A stretch of DNA of 64,000 nucleotides. Origin: Lepas anatifera. Its lineage: Eukaryota; Arthropoda; Thecostraca; Lepadidae. Location of the stretch: the NCBI GenBank assembly GCA_034440635.1, contig JAOTON010002271.1, forward strand, positions 1,860,001 to 1,924,000, given 5' to 3'. Positions 34,947-47,986 of the stretch are shown one piece after another; positions within the stretch are counted from its first letter, which is position 1; each line of letters starts with the position of its first letter. The position numbers and the translations under genes are program-made. The notes beneath the pieces are model-generated. The model ran no database searches, had not been told where the DNA came from, and saw only the letters and a list, made by a program, of their open reading frames with translations.

Positions 34947-37900
34947 CCGGCCGGGGAGCCATATCGCGGGTCCGGGCGGCGACGGCCGAGTGTTATTTCT
35001 CCAGCTTCCACGAATACACTGCTCATCATGGCGCCGCGGCGACCAGCCATGTTCTCGAACAGTTTCGGCTCGACAGCTATAGTTGAGGAATGTTTGCTGG
35101 GCGCTGCAGCTTGACAATTGTCGGCGAAAGCATATCGAAAAACAGTGCTATTGTAAATTCATGGAGAATTTAGGGTGTTGTTTTTAAAGATTTAGATGTG
35201 GATGAATGTTGTTACGGTGTTCAAGAAGTTCCGCAGGCAATGGAGACAGGTGCTAAGTTATTTGTTGTGAAATGTCTGTTGTTAATACGAATGAAGAATT
35301 AATTGTTTGTCTGGCGTTACAATCATGGGCAGTTTTATTTAACGTTCGCCCTACCTCACCGACAGGTCTTAATGGTGCAAATGTAAACAACATTTTCCAT
35401 CAGCTTTATTTTTCAACTTCTCTTCCGACCTACTCGAAAAAAAACAGGAAAAGGAAAGAGATGATACTCTGAAAATTATCCAACCACCTGCCAAACAACA
35501 CATCATAATTTTGGGATTCTTTGGGTTTGAAACAATACCTATTCTCTGGGTCGCGTTATCATATTACTCAGTTACAGCCTCCAATACGTGAAGGAAAGCT
35601 GTCAGTAAGGCTTACGTTCTTCAAGTGCGACCAGCGGAGTACACTGACGATAACTCCAAGGCATTGCCGGAGACTGGGGCTGACTATCCTCACGGGCTCT
35701 GAACCACTGCTCGGGGCACGACATACTAGAGTGCGCCACAGAATCGAAAGGATATAATGGTTTTGCGTTTCGGGTTTAGCAATTGGTGTCATGGCTGAGC
35801 TGAACAACGTAAGGGTGTAAGAGTGTAAGAGAGTGAAGAGAGAAGAGAGTGAAGAGAGAGAGAGAGAGAGAGAGTGTGTAAGAGTGTGAACAACGTACAT
35901 ACCTTTCCACCGAAGTGTTACTCAGGGGCACCATGACGTCTTAATCCGGCCCTGGCTGGTGAGGAGCTAAGCGCACACGAATACCGAATCACGGGTCACG
36001 CAAGCTCGATACCTCACCCACGAGTGTCGACCCTGCATTTCGTGATCTCACTCACGGGTGTCAGACCTGCATTTAGATTGAGTCATCAGAGGACCTGTCC
36101 GTCTGTATGTACGGTTAAGATTTGTAACACTCGTGGAAGTGGCTAAGTAGGGACGTTGCATTTGCGCAGACAAAATTCCGGGTAATGTCAGAGCGGGTAT
36201 TCGTGCAAAGTATTACTGATAGCGTGCTATCGTTACAACAATGTGAGTTCCACGCCTGCTGTTCTAAAACCATTCGGTTTCGATCGTGAAGAAATCTGAA
36301 TGCGAATTTGCCCACTTTTTTGTACTGTAATTTTTGTCTGCTTAAAGGACTATCACATAAAACATGTGATAACACCCCTGCAGATGCCGACTTTAAAACT
36401 TAGAAATATATTTGACCACTTCAAGTTTACCCATCTATCAAAATCGGCATATTCCGAACAAAAGGAAGCATTTCTGAGAAAACATGTTAACCAGCGAAAT
36501 CAACCTGGACAAGCTCAGATGTACTGTGATGAATGTTTGCTCTGGAAACGGCACGCCTTCAGTGATGGCAAATAACTGGATTTCAGTCGTTTTCTCACAA
36601 CGCTGGAGCAAACTAGCAGCTCCCCGACTTGTCACTGGATTATCTGTCCGGCGGGGCCAGTGAAATCTGAGTACATTTGTTTTCTTGTATCCGACTTATA
36701 AACTTTTTGTTAATTTTGGGAAGCATCCAACGCTTCTTTGTGGTTTTATTCTGTCACAACTTAATGATTTTGACTTTCAGATGAACATGAGGTAAGAGAA
36801 TAAAATTAAAATCGGATATTAGATTCAATAGATAACATATAATAAAATGATAAAATGATAAGGAGTACTAGTCTCAATCTTCTGAGCGATTGAATTCGTC
36901 TTGAGCTATTCGGAAAAGGGCTAAAGAGCTAGACAGCTGTCTACCGGCTCGGTGTAGTGGCTACGGGGCCAGTGGACGTAAGAACATTTCACCGGGGCAA
37001 ACGAGCAGTGGTGCGTGTTATAGGCTGCTTCAGTCCAGCCTGCCAGCAGTGTATCGTGATGATAGCCCGTTACCGTGCCAGCCAGGGCCGGCAATTTAGT
37101 GCCCCAGGCGCCCTGGTCAAATCGCCGGGTCTCCCGCCGAGCGCTCAAGAAGTTATTCCTATAGAAACGAGGAAGGGAGCTGCTGACGTATGACCTGCCT
37201 ATATAGAAGGGGGATCGCTTATGTTTGTACAAAGGGGGGACTGCTGACGCATGACGAGCTTTTATTAAATACAATTTTCACAGCTGAACCTCACACCACG
37301 TCCGCCCTGTGATGTCATTACATCAACAGTTTGTTCCACGCCGACCCTGCAAAAACTCATAGAAATGTGAAATATCATGTGAAACACACTGCATCCTAGA
37401 AGGGTCTAGCATTCAATCAGTATCAGTCATGGGACTGTCTGCATCAACATGCGACGGTCACTCTGCCCGAGTTCTGGCTGCCCGTGATTAAACTCGTGGG
37501 TCAGACTCGGAGATATTCAGATAAAATCAGCTTTGAACTGCCCTGAATTCAATTTACTTCCACTTATTGCACCGGAAATCAAAGGCAACCTTTAGAGAGC
37601 TAATGCCAGCGGGAAGGACACAGAATAGACGAAATTTCACTAGACGGGGAATGCTGACGAACACTGCCCGTGTACGTTGTGATAAAGCTATCTCAACAAT
37701 ATTCCTGGGAGAGTAACTATGCAGTGTGATGAACTTGAGAATTCATTCTGTGTGTGGGAGCTGTGACTTGTAAATCAATTGTTTCATCACAATAAGAAAT
37801 CGGTTGGAACTGAGAGAAATATAGCAGAGAAGGTCACAAGCCCTGCTTAAATGGCGTTTCAAAGATGAGTATTTGTCCCAGATAGCGCGTGCAAATTAGG

Positions 37901-38541
37901 ATGGCGATGTCAGGCTCGAGATCCGGTGGGGCAAAATGCAACACTGGGCTGACGAACGAGTAGTTAATGTAAGAAGTTGTGTGTGGAGCTCTGCGCTGCA
38001 GCCCAGAGCTGCATTTTACCCCACCGAAAATTGACCCTGGCATCGCTATCGCTGTTTGCGCGCTATCTCGGACGAGCGCTAGTCCTCAAACCACGGTGTA
38101 AACAGGGTTATATGGGGAGTTGCAGTTAGTAAGCACAGTTGGGTTATTATCTCACTGGCGGAAACAGTCGTGTGAACACAAATAGAACCTTTCAGGCAAA
38201 TCAGGATAAGTAATCGTGCAACAAACTTAGTGGTGACCTTTGGGATGACGGCATCGCGCATTCGTAACAGTGCTCCACTCGCTTCCTCATTGATGGCAGC
38301 CATAAAGTGTGAAACTGCTAGTAAATGCCTTGGAAAGTAGTTGCTCAGGCCTTTGCCCGACACTTCGGGGAAATGCCGTGAGAAAACTCACCAAAACTTG
38401 TGAACACCAGCGCAGTTCTAATTACCCTCGTTCACCTTTAAGACACATTTATTTCAGCCTGTCTTACCACCGGGCTGGCCGGAGGTCATTGGACCGCACT
38501 GGACATCCCAAGGGAGACCTGGGTGATCTATTCATGGTGGC
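34947..38541. other. 3.6 kb without a recognised gene; GA-rich tract
   Basis: Probably starts with the receptor 3' UTR, though I see no AATAAA close to the stop. 35813-35885 is a GA-rich simple repeat. The frames of 60-117 codons have no motifs. No SINE or TIR element was found. Confidence 0.55.
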
Positions 38542-39487
38542 TGCACACAGTCACACATCAGCCGCACATAACCGCACATCTGCCTAATACAATCACACAT
38601 CAGATGCACAAAATCACACGTCACACACAATCCCACATAAGCCGAACACAGTCACATATCATCCGAACACAGTCAATTTCAGCAACACACGACCACACAT
38701 TATCCGCACACATTAAAACATCACAAAAATACAACCACACATAATCAATACACAATTACACATATGATGAACACAGTCACACATCAGCAGCACACTATCG
38801 TACATCAGCCGAACACAGGCACATATTAGCAGCACACAAGCACACATCGTCCACATACAATCACACATCGACTGAAAACAATTGCACATCGACTGCACAG
38901 AAACACACATCAGAAGCACACAATCACTCCTCATCAGCACAAAATGACACATTTGTTGTACACAATCTTGCATCGGCATCACAGAACCACATATTGACAG
39001 CATATAATCATATATCGGTCACACAAGACAACACATCGACGGAAAATAATCACACATCGACTGTACACAATCACGCATCGTCACACACATTGTGTGTGGC
39101 AGCTCACATCAGCCACAAAAATTACATTTTGACGGCACACAACCATACATCGGTCGCACATTACATCATATGAGCAGCATACGATCACACATCGACTGCA
39201 CACAATCACATATTGGCAGCACACAATCACACATATGTCGCATAAAATCACATATCAATAGCACACAATTACACATCGGCAGCACTCAATTACATATTAG
39301 CAGCACACAATCACACATCGGCAGCACTCAATTACATATTAGCAGCGCACAATCACACATCAGTCGCATAACATCACATATCAGCAGCTCACTATCACAA
39401 ATCAGCAGATCACAATCGCACATCATCAGCACAAAATCACACATCGATTGCACCTGAGCACACATCAGCTGTACACAATCACACATC
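38542..39487. repeat. Degenerate ~21-bp minisatellite, about 0.95 kb
   Basis: Around 44 imperfect copies of a unit near CACACAATCACACATCGGCAG, with a conserved ATCACACATC core and a variable CAGC/CGAC/CCGC linker. The copies are more diverged than in the other arrays of this window. Plus and minus frames of about 100-120 codons inside it (His/Ser/Thr-rich or Cys/Met-rich) are by-products. Confidence 0.95.
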
Positions 39488-39747
39488 ACCCAGCGCTATC
39501 GGGTATTGTAAAATTCACCTGTAAGCGCCTACCTCGACAGGTATTTACGTCTCAGTCTGCCAGACACCGCGTGTGTGTTAATCCTGGCTGCTGCTGTGGT
39601 GGGTTTCCCGACAGCTCCCGATCAATCGCGGCTGGTGGGGCCGTATTGGCTCCAGCTCACAAACGGTGCCGGCCTTCAGTTGTATGGTTTTGGTTCGTCG
39701 GGGTCTACTAGTCGCGTTACCTGTGATGTCGCCTATTTGATAGGCAC
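39488..39747. other. No gene recognised
   Basis: The start of an open plus frame (39575-40129), but that frame runs through the MITE at 39748 and I do not support it. Confidence 0.5.
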
Positions 39748-40012
39748 AGCAGAGGCGGATCCAGGATTGCCAATCGGTGGGCCTTCCAGGGGTGTGATTC
39801 CGACCAGGGATGCGCCACTTTTGAACGACAAAACCTATCAGGTGGGCGCAAAAATCCAATCGCTGGGCGCTGATTGTCGCATTCTAGGAGGGGGGATGAG
39901 AAGCGACATTTCAGGGGGCGCCTTTGACTTTTCAAGGGCCGCCGTGACCATTTCAGGTGGCGCCGAGGGTAGATGGGGGGCACCTGCCGCCTTTGCCTTC
40001 CCAGGATCTGTG
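39748..40012. mobile_element. GGGCGCC-rich MITE, copy 2
   Basis: The left end has GGCGGATCCAGGATTGCC and the right end TTCCCAGGATCTGTG, loosely inverted. The interior shares AGGTGGGCGC, AAATCCAATCGC and TTTCAGGGGGCGCC with 28236-28425, and repeats the TTTCA-GG-GGCGCC block twice more. It is longer than copy 1 because of these internal repeats. Confidence 0.65.
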
Positions 40013-40139
40013 TATGCGTCACAGACCGCTGCTCTGAGCTGCTGGTGGCGTCTATTACCCACTGGTCAGTCCCATGCTTGGTGCGTGTTGCAGAGGGATG
40101 TACATGAACTGGAGCTGTTCGATTTGTGATCATACTACC

Positions 40140-40300
40140 GATAGTAGGGACGCTGGTTAGTCAGCACAGACCCCAACTCAAAAGCAAGCGCTACCCAGTT
40201 CGCAGTCATCCCCTGAGCCGGCATCGGCCAAGGAAACGGCTAACAGCAGTCAGCCTTCATCCTGGGACCGCCCTCATGTCGAAGCGCTTTAACCACGTGC
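40140..40300 (-). mobile_element. SINE-III copy 2
   Basis: On the minus strand: GGGGCGCACGTGGTTAAAGC (A-box-like), CCCAGGATGAAGGCTGAC (degenerate B box), AGCCGTTTCC, then ACTGGGTAGCGC. These blocks follow the order in 19545-19740. No flanking duplication was noticed. Confidence 0.55.
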
Positions 40301-42239
40301 GCCCCAGCAGAGGTCAGCGCCCACATTCACTGACAATTGACATACTGTCTGTGGCAGCTCATGCCAAAGGGCATCTCTTATTCAGTGCCCTCGTGCCCCT
40401 GGATGGCCACGTTTCCTGGCCTGACCAGCGCTGCCGTCTTCTGCGGACGTGTTCTGGTCTTTGTTGGACGTCCACCGTGGCACACACAGTTGCTATAACC
40501 GACAAAGCAAAATGGCTCTTGAAAGTGATGAGTTTTCCCTCACTTGCGAATCCAAATACGAAGCTAAGGTTCAGTAAGCAGCGATGAATGACAAACATTT
40601 CAGAAAATGAGCTTAGGCTGGAGGGCAGCGTGTATGAGAAAGCCACACTGTTTCAAAACTGCTATATCATATATACCATTAACACGTTGAATAGCCGAAC
40701 GTCTCGCTGTAACAGCTTCATCAGAGGACTGAACGATTGGAACGTTTCGTTTCATATGCCAGCTTCTCTGGTATTGATTAGTTTTTTCGTGATCCGTCTA
40801 GCCCATTTTGAAATGTTTTGAACCTGTTTGATTTTCTTGAAAATATTACTTTCTTGGTACAAGAATGCAAATACAAAACAAATACATAAAATAATACGTT
40901 TCAGTTTCAAACTTCAATTTTGAAGAAGCATGTCACTGCTGGACCACCCTAAGCTCCCGCCGTACTAGCCGAATTTCCAGACAGTGCGGGGCGCGGCGGG
41001 CCGTGCACTAGACCCAGTGCTAGTGCAAGTAACGTGCCGTGGGGCCAGCATCGATTCCCTGGCGTGCTGACACGAAACAAACCACCATACAAGCCATACA
41101 GCACACTGTCAGGAATGATATGTTAAGCACAGGTTACTAGCGCTTCGTTCCAGCGCAATGGGGTGAATTTACTGGAAGTTTGTATTGTTACACTCCCCAA
41201 AACTACGCGTTCTCACCGGTGCCGCTCGTTAGCACTCCGCGCCGGTCCCGTTGAAACGCCATGGAATTCACCAGTGCAGCTGCTAGCGCTTACAACTGAC
41301 TCTTTTGGTAACTAGCATGGGCACTTTGATGATTCCTCACCAACACAGTTAGAGGTTTGGCGCTAGAAAAGGGAAGGATGATCTCTAAGTCTGTCATTTA
41401 ACGTTGTATATATGCAATGCATGGCATCAACAGAATCATTGGTGACGATTCTACATCTGTTATGAAGCAGACATGGACACGAAAACATATACTCGAATCA
41501 TTTTTTGGATGGCCCTATGATAGTGCAACAGTAAATAACCAGTTTGAATCGGGATACCTCTCCGAAGAAATTATGAAATTATATCTTGTCGTGCCTACAT
41601 TCATGTTACCTAGTAAATAAGAATCAGTGGAACGCATTGGAGGGCAGAAACTGGGCGGGTACCTGATCTCGAAAATTAAAGTTGAAAACATAGATAAAGA
41701 TTTGTGAGCGGCAGACCTCTAGAACGTGACATTTTCACTTTCTGCATGGCATTGACAATACTGAGGCTGTTTTGCGCATCCAATGCAGTGTCCTAACTGA
41801 ATGTGTCAGGGACTTCGCTGACTGTGACCAGAAGTTGCAGAGCGGTCATTGACCTTTCGCCGGGAATTGTAACCGGCGGAGGAAAAGTTGACCATTGGCA
41901 GCAATCTGGTAGCTCAAGTTGCGACGAACTGTTGTTTATCAGCAACCGAAAATTGGCTGCCGGGTAGAGCTATTGAAAGGGTGGCTTCGGAGAAATGGGT
42001 GGTCACATCCAATCCCCATTGATCTTTTAAGGTGAGTTTCAATGTAAAATACAAGTGAGAAGCCTTTTTGGGCGATAACTGAGTAGAAGTTTCTGTTTCA
42101 AAATAAGAAAAAGAATTTGGCTGAAATTTTCTTAGTTGGTTCATGGTCCTTGTCTAACATATCAGTGCGTTACCATATCGCAAATATGCTCAACTACCAT
42201 TAATTCACCCCTTACTTGCAACCAATTAACATGAAACGC
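40301..42239. other. No gene recognised
   Basis: GC-rich at 40930-41300 without coding signature, AT-rich elsewhere. Nothing supported. Confidence 0.5.
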
Positions 42240-43010
42240 GGCTAAAAAAATGATAAAATAAGATAAGATAGCATCATTTGGGTCTTGGGAAGGCACTGTC
42301 TGGTGACTGTCTCATCCGGCCGCGCTGAACTTAATTGAACCAACAGTTTAGTGACCTAGTTGGGGATCTCATACGAAAACCCCACCCAATGCTTATCGAT
42401 ATCAATATTGAAGACATTGGTGCTCGGTGCCTCTACTGCCCAAACAGGAAGGCTGTTCCAGTCCGTGATTGCACGGCCAGCGAAGTGGTTCGTCCGGACT
42501 CTGGAGACAGCCCGAGGTTTGGCGACCTTGAAGCGGTGTCCTCTCGTGGTTGCGATTGCTGGAGCCTGAAATAAATTTTGCCTTTGCGTACTCCGAGATT
42601 TCCGTGCAGCAGCTTGTGAATTAGGAGCATGTCCCCCCTTTGCGTTCTGTACAGCAAAGATGGAAGTTCAAGTCTTCTCAGCCTTTCTGGGTAGTTCAGG
42701 TTTTGTAGATGCGACATGAGTTGTTGCTCTTCGCTGCACTCTTTCGACTAGCAGCTGATCGGCCTTCTTGAAAGGGCCCTAAATAGCATTTGCACATTCA
42801 AAGTGGGCCTGACTAGGGCCTTGCACACCAAAGTTAGAGTAAAGTTGTCGAGATGGACGAAGGATCGCTTGATGGCTTCCAGGATTTGGTTGGCCTTGAA
42901 GACGGCTATACTGGCCTGTCTACGGAATTTGAGGCCACAATCCACCTGCACTCCGAGATCTTTTCCAATCTGAAGCTGAGCGCGGACCAAAACCCAACAA
43001 AATGACGGGA
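42240..43010 (-). pseudogene. LINE reverse transcriptase C-terminus, decayed
   Basis: The minus strand reads, in three frames, the C-terminal half of a non-LTR reverse transcriptase ORF: KDLGVQVDCGLKFR, ANQILEAIKRSF, KALVRPTLN, RLRRLELPSLLYR.QRGDML, TRGHRFKVAKPR and DWNSLPVWAVEAPS. These are the usual motifs downstream of the catalytic core in CR1/RTE-like LINEs. It ends in a TATCTTAT-type simple-repeat tail at about 42245-42270. It is a different family from the LINE at 25.6-28.2 kb and is truncated at about 43010, next to the 2.17-kb element. Confidence 0.8.
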
Positions 43011-43715
43011 AATAAATCTATCAAAATTTATTTTAAATAAGCTGTGGCCTATTGCACCAAAAAAACTACCTAGGTAAAATATTTTTTACCTAAATTCTGT
43101 TGCACCAACGCGCGAGCAGAAAAAACTACCTAGAAAAAATACCTAGGTATTTTTTCGGAATTTACCTAGGTAGTTTTTTTCTGTTGCACCAAACTTGAAA
43201 GTAGTTCCAAACAAACGTCACACGCGCGCAAAGATTGTCAAAAGAAGGTAAATATGATCCGAAAATTTACCTATGCTCAGAGGAGGGTAAAACAACTTTC
43301 AGCCTTGGAGCTTTATGGTTCATGTCCGGCATTGGTCGTGGCCGGCTAGGTTATTGGTATATGAGAACAATGCGGGACATTTTGTGGATGTTCAAGGGCG
43401 AAAATGAATATTTTTCTTAAAGTATAGCTTACTGGGTAGAATGCTACACTGATGACGTAGTGATGACGCTACACACGTTGGTGCTACCTTGACGTGCTAA
43501 AATTGACTGGATATGGATTAATATTATTTTTCGTTGTCCTCGACCTTACTTGGTTTTATCTACCAAAGTGCTGAATTCAGAAACTCATGCCTGAGTCAAA
43601 CGCATAGTTGCTCTTGCTATACTGTTATATTGCTATATATGCTATATTGCTTAGACACACCTGTACTGAAACGCTGTACCAAATAGATAATGCATCCAGC
43701 AAACAAGTGAGGGCA

Positions 43716-43876
43716 CAGGCGTAGGAAGGAGGGGGTGGTGGGAGACTGGGCAGGGACGCCATGTCCCCATCCCAATATTCAATAACTCAACCATTAACAC
43801 TGTGCGTTAACTAAAAGATAATGATTTTAAAAATGTCCCTTGACACCACCTCGAATATTTTCTACGTTCCTACAGT
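43716..43876. mobile_element. CAGG-CGTAGGAA MITE, copy 1 (nested)
   Basis: Begins CAGGCGTAGGAAGG with G-rich sequence and ends TCTACGTTCCTAC. It shares CATGTCCCC, ACCATTAAC and the ACTGG/AAGAAATGA-like block with 47011-47162. It is nested inside the 2.17-kb element, so it inserted later or was carried along. Confidence 0.55.
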
Positions 43877-44360
43877 TATGAGTGTAGGAACTTTTCCCAT
43901 TTCCTGCTGCTGCCTCTGCGTACTTCATGAATCCGTTGAAATGAGTCAAGTTCCTTGTTGTCACTGTATTAAAGTTAAAACACTCGTCACTATAAGGAAA
44001 GCTGTAAAACCAATCCATTACCACGCCTAAAATTATAGCCTGAATAATACAGTGGACATATCTATATATTACACATACATACCACTATCCATGTCTAGGT
44101 GCCATCATTGTTATGCTGGTTTCATGCGAACACCGAGAGATCATAGTTATACGATGGACGAGGACGATATATCCAACCGTGGAGTCACTAATGTAATTTT
44201 TCTTCTTCAAATTTAGAAAATGAGGTAAATTGTATCAATGAGTATTGCGGCCTCTTCACTTCGTTTGTAAGTCGAGTACCTAGAAAATTATATCAGACTG
44301 AACTAGGATCATTTCTGCACTTTTCAATTAACTGAATTTACGCAGTCTGTGGTAGAATAT

Positions 44361-44602
44361 TTACGGCACGATTCCAGCGGGATCGAATGGATTTTGATTT
44401 ATTCTGATTGACACGTCGGCTTCTGGTTCCTGCGGGCATAGATGCTGTTGGTGAACGCGAGAGGACTTTTTGCCACTAATGAGGTTGTTCATCGGTATAT
44501 CAGGAGGGCTGGTGCTGACTCGGCGAGCTTTCAATGTCTGGTAGTAGTTGTTGCAGTAGAGTGTGACGTCACTGTCTCCGATCATAATCAGCAATGATGA
44601 AC
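44361..44602 (-). other. Exon-like frame inside the TIR element
   Basis: On the minus strand a good splice acceptor (CTTCATTTTAG) is followed by an 80-codon frame ending at TAA 44361-44363. It starts SSLLIMIGDSDVTLYCNNYY, continues through LKARRVSTSPPDIPMNN, and ends NQNPFDPAGIVP. The composition and GC level (about half) stand out from the AT-rich surroundings and look like a real 3'-terminal coding exon, entered in phase 1. I do not recognise the protein. It could be a piece of the element's own lost transposase gene or a captured host exon. Confidence 0.35.
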
Positions 44603-45218
44603 CTAAAATGAAGTTCTGTGAAATATTTCTCTTATGCATGTTGAAAATCCAAATCTGTAATTCGTTGAAACGAAGCAAGCTTCTTGTCATCACCTTCCAT
44701 ACTTTCATAAAAAGTCAATCAATGATATGAAGAGCGCGAATACATCAGCAGCGAACCCGTCGTCACTGAACAGCCACCTCTAATAATTCCTTGCAATTTC
44801 TGACAAATTGATTCCGATAATACTGTTGCAATACGTGTCCTTGCAAAACAAACTATTTGAACACACTGCACACACCGAGTTTGCTCGAGTTTGCTCAACT
44901 ACACTATTTTACTTATGTTATTGCTAGCGCGAGCGTCTGCAGTTTCACGACTTTCGTTTTAATATTTTCTGTGTTTTAGAAAAACTTCGGAGAAATTACT
45001 TTAATGTCATTATCAATATTATGACTTCATTTCAATCAACTATTTTATCCGGCGGACGCAGACTGTGTTTAGCGTCCTCGTGAAAATTCTACCTAGATGC
45101 ATTTTTTACCTAGGTAGTTTTTTTGTTGGTGAAACAGAAAAAACTACCTAGGTAAATATTCAACTTAGGTATTTTTTTATTTTACCTAGGTAGTTTTTTT
45201 TGGTGCAATAGGCCACTG

Positions 45219-47010
45219 ATACGGAATTGATTTTATCAGGATTTACATTTTTGGCCTGGACTTTCAGCATCAACTAATTATTCAGATTTATCGTTCGTGA
45301 GTACCTTCTTCATCTAAGATCACGCGCAAACGCCTGCAAATATTAGTTTTTTCAGCGGTGAAGCTTTCGAAAATCACTCTTCAGAGGGTATTGCAAGGTC
45401 TCAGCGAAACGTCTACCGACGAAAGAGGGTCCAAGGAGAGCAAGAGTGAGAGAATGAGAATGAGAGTGAGAGTGAGAGAGAGATGAACAACCACGATGGG
45501 TGTCAGGGCAGATGCAGACAGGACCGGGGGGTTACGAAACGGAAATACCGCGCAAGGCCCTCAGGGATCGACACGTCCTGAGCATCCAGAGATTACGAGG
45601 CACTAATCAGATTTACTCCGGTTCGCAGAGGCTGGCCGTACATAGAAAACCTTTAATATCACTTCCAGGGGGAATTGACATGATGGTGAGCTTGAATTTA
45701 GTGTATTAGCGGCGTCCCTTAGGCTTCCAAGCAGGTGATCGATACCGAAGAGGTGTTCGTAAATCAGCATAGCATCTGGAAATTAATGCCTGAGCCAGCT
45801 GGAAGTTACATTGATGCAGTGAGATCGTCCTTTCCTTAGCTAACGTCTTTCGAATGACCCCCGAGAATAAACGCCTACATCCTGGGCGTAATTATGATGA
45901 TAGCATGATGTTGCCAGAACACTGTGCATGTATTGAATGATTGACAGACTGGTGCGTTTTAGAATTTGTTAAAAAGTATGCTCGGTACCGATCTCACTAC
46001 GCAGTTTTGAAGCCGCTGACGCATAAATGGCTGTTTAGTGATATTCAAATGTTTTTTAAGCATTGGGTTGCAAGTCGTAGTGCGCTTGTCTCCGACTAGA
46101 GGCGGTACAGTTCGGCTTTATTAGAATATTGACTTACAGTCAGTTATCGTCGGAATCAATGAAAAAATAAGCAACGAAAGAGGTAGCAGCGTCACTTACT
46201 AATTGGGTTTCTTTTTACCAAACATCACCTTTGCCAATACTCGACGTGCGAAAGAATCCTATAGCTACTTTAGCAGACATAACCTCGTGAGGGCTCTGGG
46301 GAATTTCGGACACATCATATATATGAGCCATATAAGACCCATTCGCAGATTGCTTCAGCCATGGAGGTCAAACAAATATCATTTGTCCCCAGCACATGCT
46401 ATTCACCCAATATATCCAAAAGTATACTCAGCCGAAAGAAAAGCGTTGGGGAGGATAACAATTAAGGATATATTTAAACACACGAGAAATGTACCAGAGC
46501 ACATTATATGGTAATCACCATATTCTACATTTCGGTTCTCCAAACATGATTAAACTATGCCTAACGGTACATTGGATGCATTGGCCGCGCGAGACCATTG
46601 AACGCACCCCCAGCCACGTTAACCGGCTAACATTTTTGTGACCTCTAGCTTTCAGCAGCCAATACAGCATTCCAATTTGATATTCAATGACTTCTTTGAA
46701 GAGCCGACCATTTTTGAGGCTTTATAGAGGCTCACAGTCGGCTATGGGAGCCTGCATCGCCCTGCCGGGTGGTCCCAGTGGACCCGCCGTGCCACCGAGA
46801 TTATCTTCAATAAAAAATGCGTCTATCGAGGTCAAAGCAAACAACCGCCGCGCTAGCGGCGAGGAAGACACGCCAAACAGACATTACCACCTCCCTGACC
46901 TGTCCAAACCGACGGCCCCATTGGAAGATCTCACACGATTCCGTTGGAACATTTGATTAAGTGGATCGTTCCATGCCCGCCTTCAGACTGCGCGGAGACA
47001 GTAGCTCCAT
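45219..47010. other. No gene; GA-rich tract 45430-45484
   Basis: Contains a short GAGAGT-type simple repeat. Plus frames of about 70-100 codons have no motifs. Confidence 0.55.
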
Positions 47011-47162
47011 CCAGGGACGTAGGAACCGGGGGGCAAAGGGGGGGGCAGATGTCCCCCAACTTTCATGATTCTTAACCATTAACCCTATGGCGTTGACTGG
47101 AAAGAAATGACTTGAAAATTCCCGCTGCCCCCCCACTTTGAACATAGTTCCAACGCTCCTGG
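47011..47162. mobile_element. CCAGGGACGTAGGAA MITE, copy 2
   Basis: 152 bp with CCAGGGACGTAGGAACC at the left. The right end reads GTTCCAACGCTCCTGG, its inverted form with a few changes. G-runs on the left and C-runs on the right make it foldback-prone. It is related to 43716-43876. Confidence 0.7.
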
Positions 47163-47910
47163 CTCCACCCACACCACATGGCAGCCTCTGGCGGTTAGTG
47201 AAGCCACTGTGGAAACATTTGAATCCCTCCTTCTGCTACGTCACGCAATGTTCACGTGTTAGTTATAGTAACCAACCGGGTACGCAGCACCTCGCTTGCG
47301 AGGTGTTGCCTCAGCGATTGGTGAAACTTCACATACGAGCTTCACACACATCCAACTGCCGGGTTAACGAAAAGCTTGGGTTTCATATACTATACATCAC
47401 ACATTGACTTCGCCTCCTCAATGAACAACATGGACCAGCTGGGTAGCTGGTAGGTGGGGAAAAGCTCAGCTCAACATCACCACCATATTCGTGAAACTTA
47501 TTTCGTCATAACTCGATTCTGGCTCACCTGAATGGGCTCAAACCTGGTGCACACAGCAACAATCCAGTCGACTAGATTCCGAGTGCAATCCGACAAGTGC
47601 AAAATCTTGTTAACAAGGCTTTGGCGAGGTTCATGCAAGGTCTCATGACGAGATTTTTGCTATCGCACAGTACGAGGAAATTAGCACTTTGATAAGGTGA
47701 GCGCGTGTCCATGCGACAAACAAGGAAATAACAGACATAAAGTCAGCTGCCTTGTTTTATTCGTGTTTTTATGCGTCTGCTTTTTTATACTAATTTTCAT
47801 GATTAATTTATGGATGCCTTATTAAGACGCGTTCTCATGTTCTTCAAGTATAATGGCATAGGCTCAACCTTGTATTACAATCTTTAGCAAGGTTTTCAAT
47901 TATATATCTA

Positions 47911-47986
<76 letters not shown>

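Larger units (their letters stand above)
43045..45215. mobile_element. 2.17-kb TIR element with ACCTAGGT arrays
   Basis: Both ends read TGGCCTATTGCACCAAAAAA then CTACCTAGGTAAAAT inwards, identical apart from one A in the A run. CTG flanks each side (43042-43044 and 45216-45218), which suits a 3-bp target duplication. Each end region of about 150 bp holds repeated CTACCTAGGTA palindromes (about three per end) separated by A/T runs and further TTGCACCAA motifs. The interior contains a smaller MITE (43716-43876) and an exon-like frame (44361-44602). No transposase motif is recognised. The superfamily is uncertain. Confidence 0.85.

Noticed and set aside
38713..39457. Cys/Met-rich minus frame and His/Ser-rich plus frame
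   Set aside because: Both are translations of the ~21-bp minisatellite.
39575..40129. 184-codon plus frame starting MLILAAAVVGFPTAP
   Set aside because: The signal-like start is attractive, but most of the frame runs through the GGGCGCC MITE at 39748-40012, which has a non-coding relative at 28236.
46203..46514. 103-codon plus frame
   Set aside because: AT-rich, no homology I recognise, no splice or start signal supporting it.
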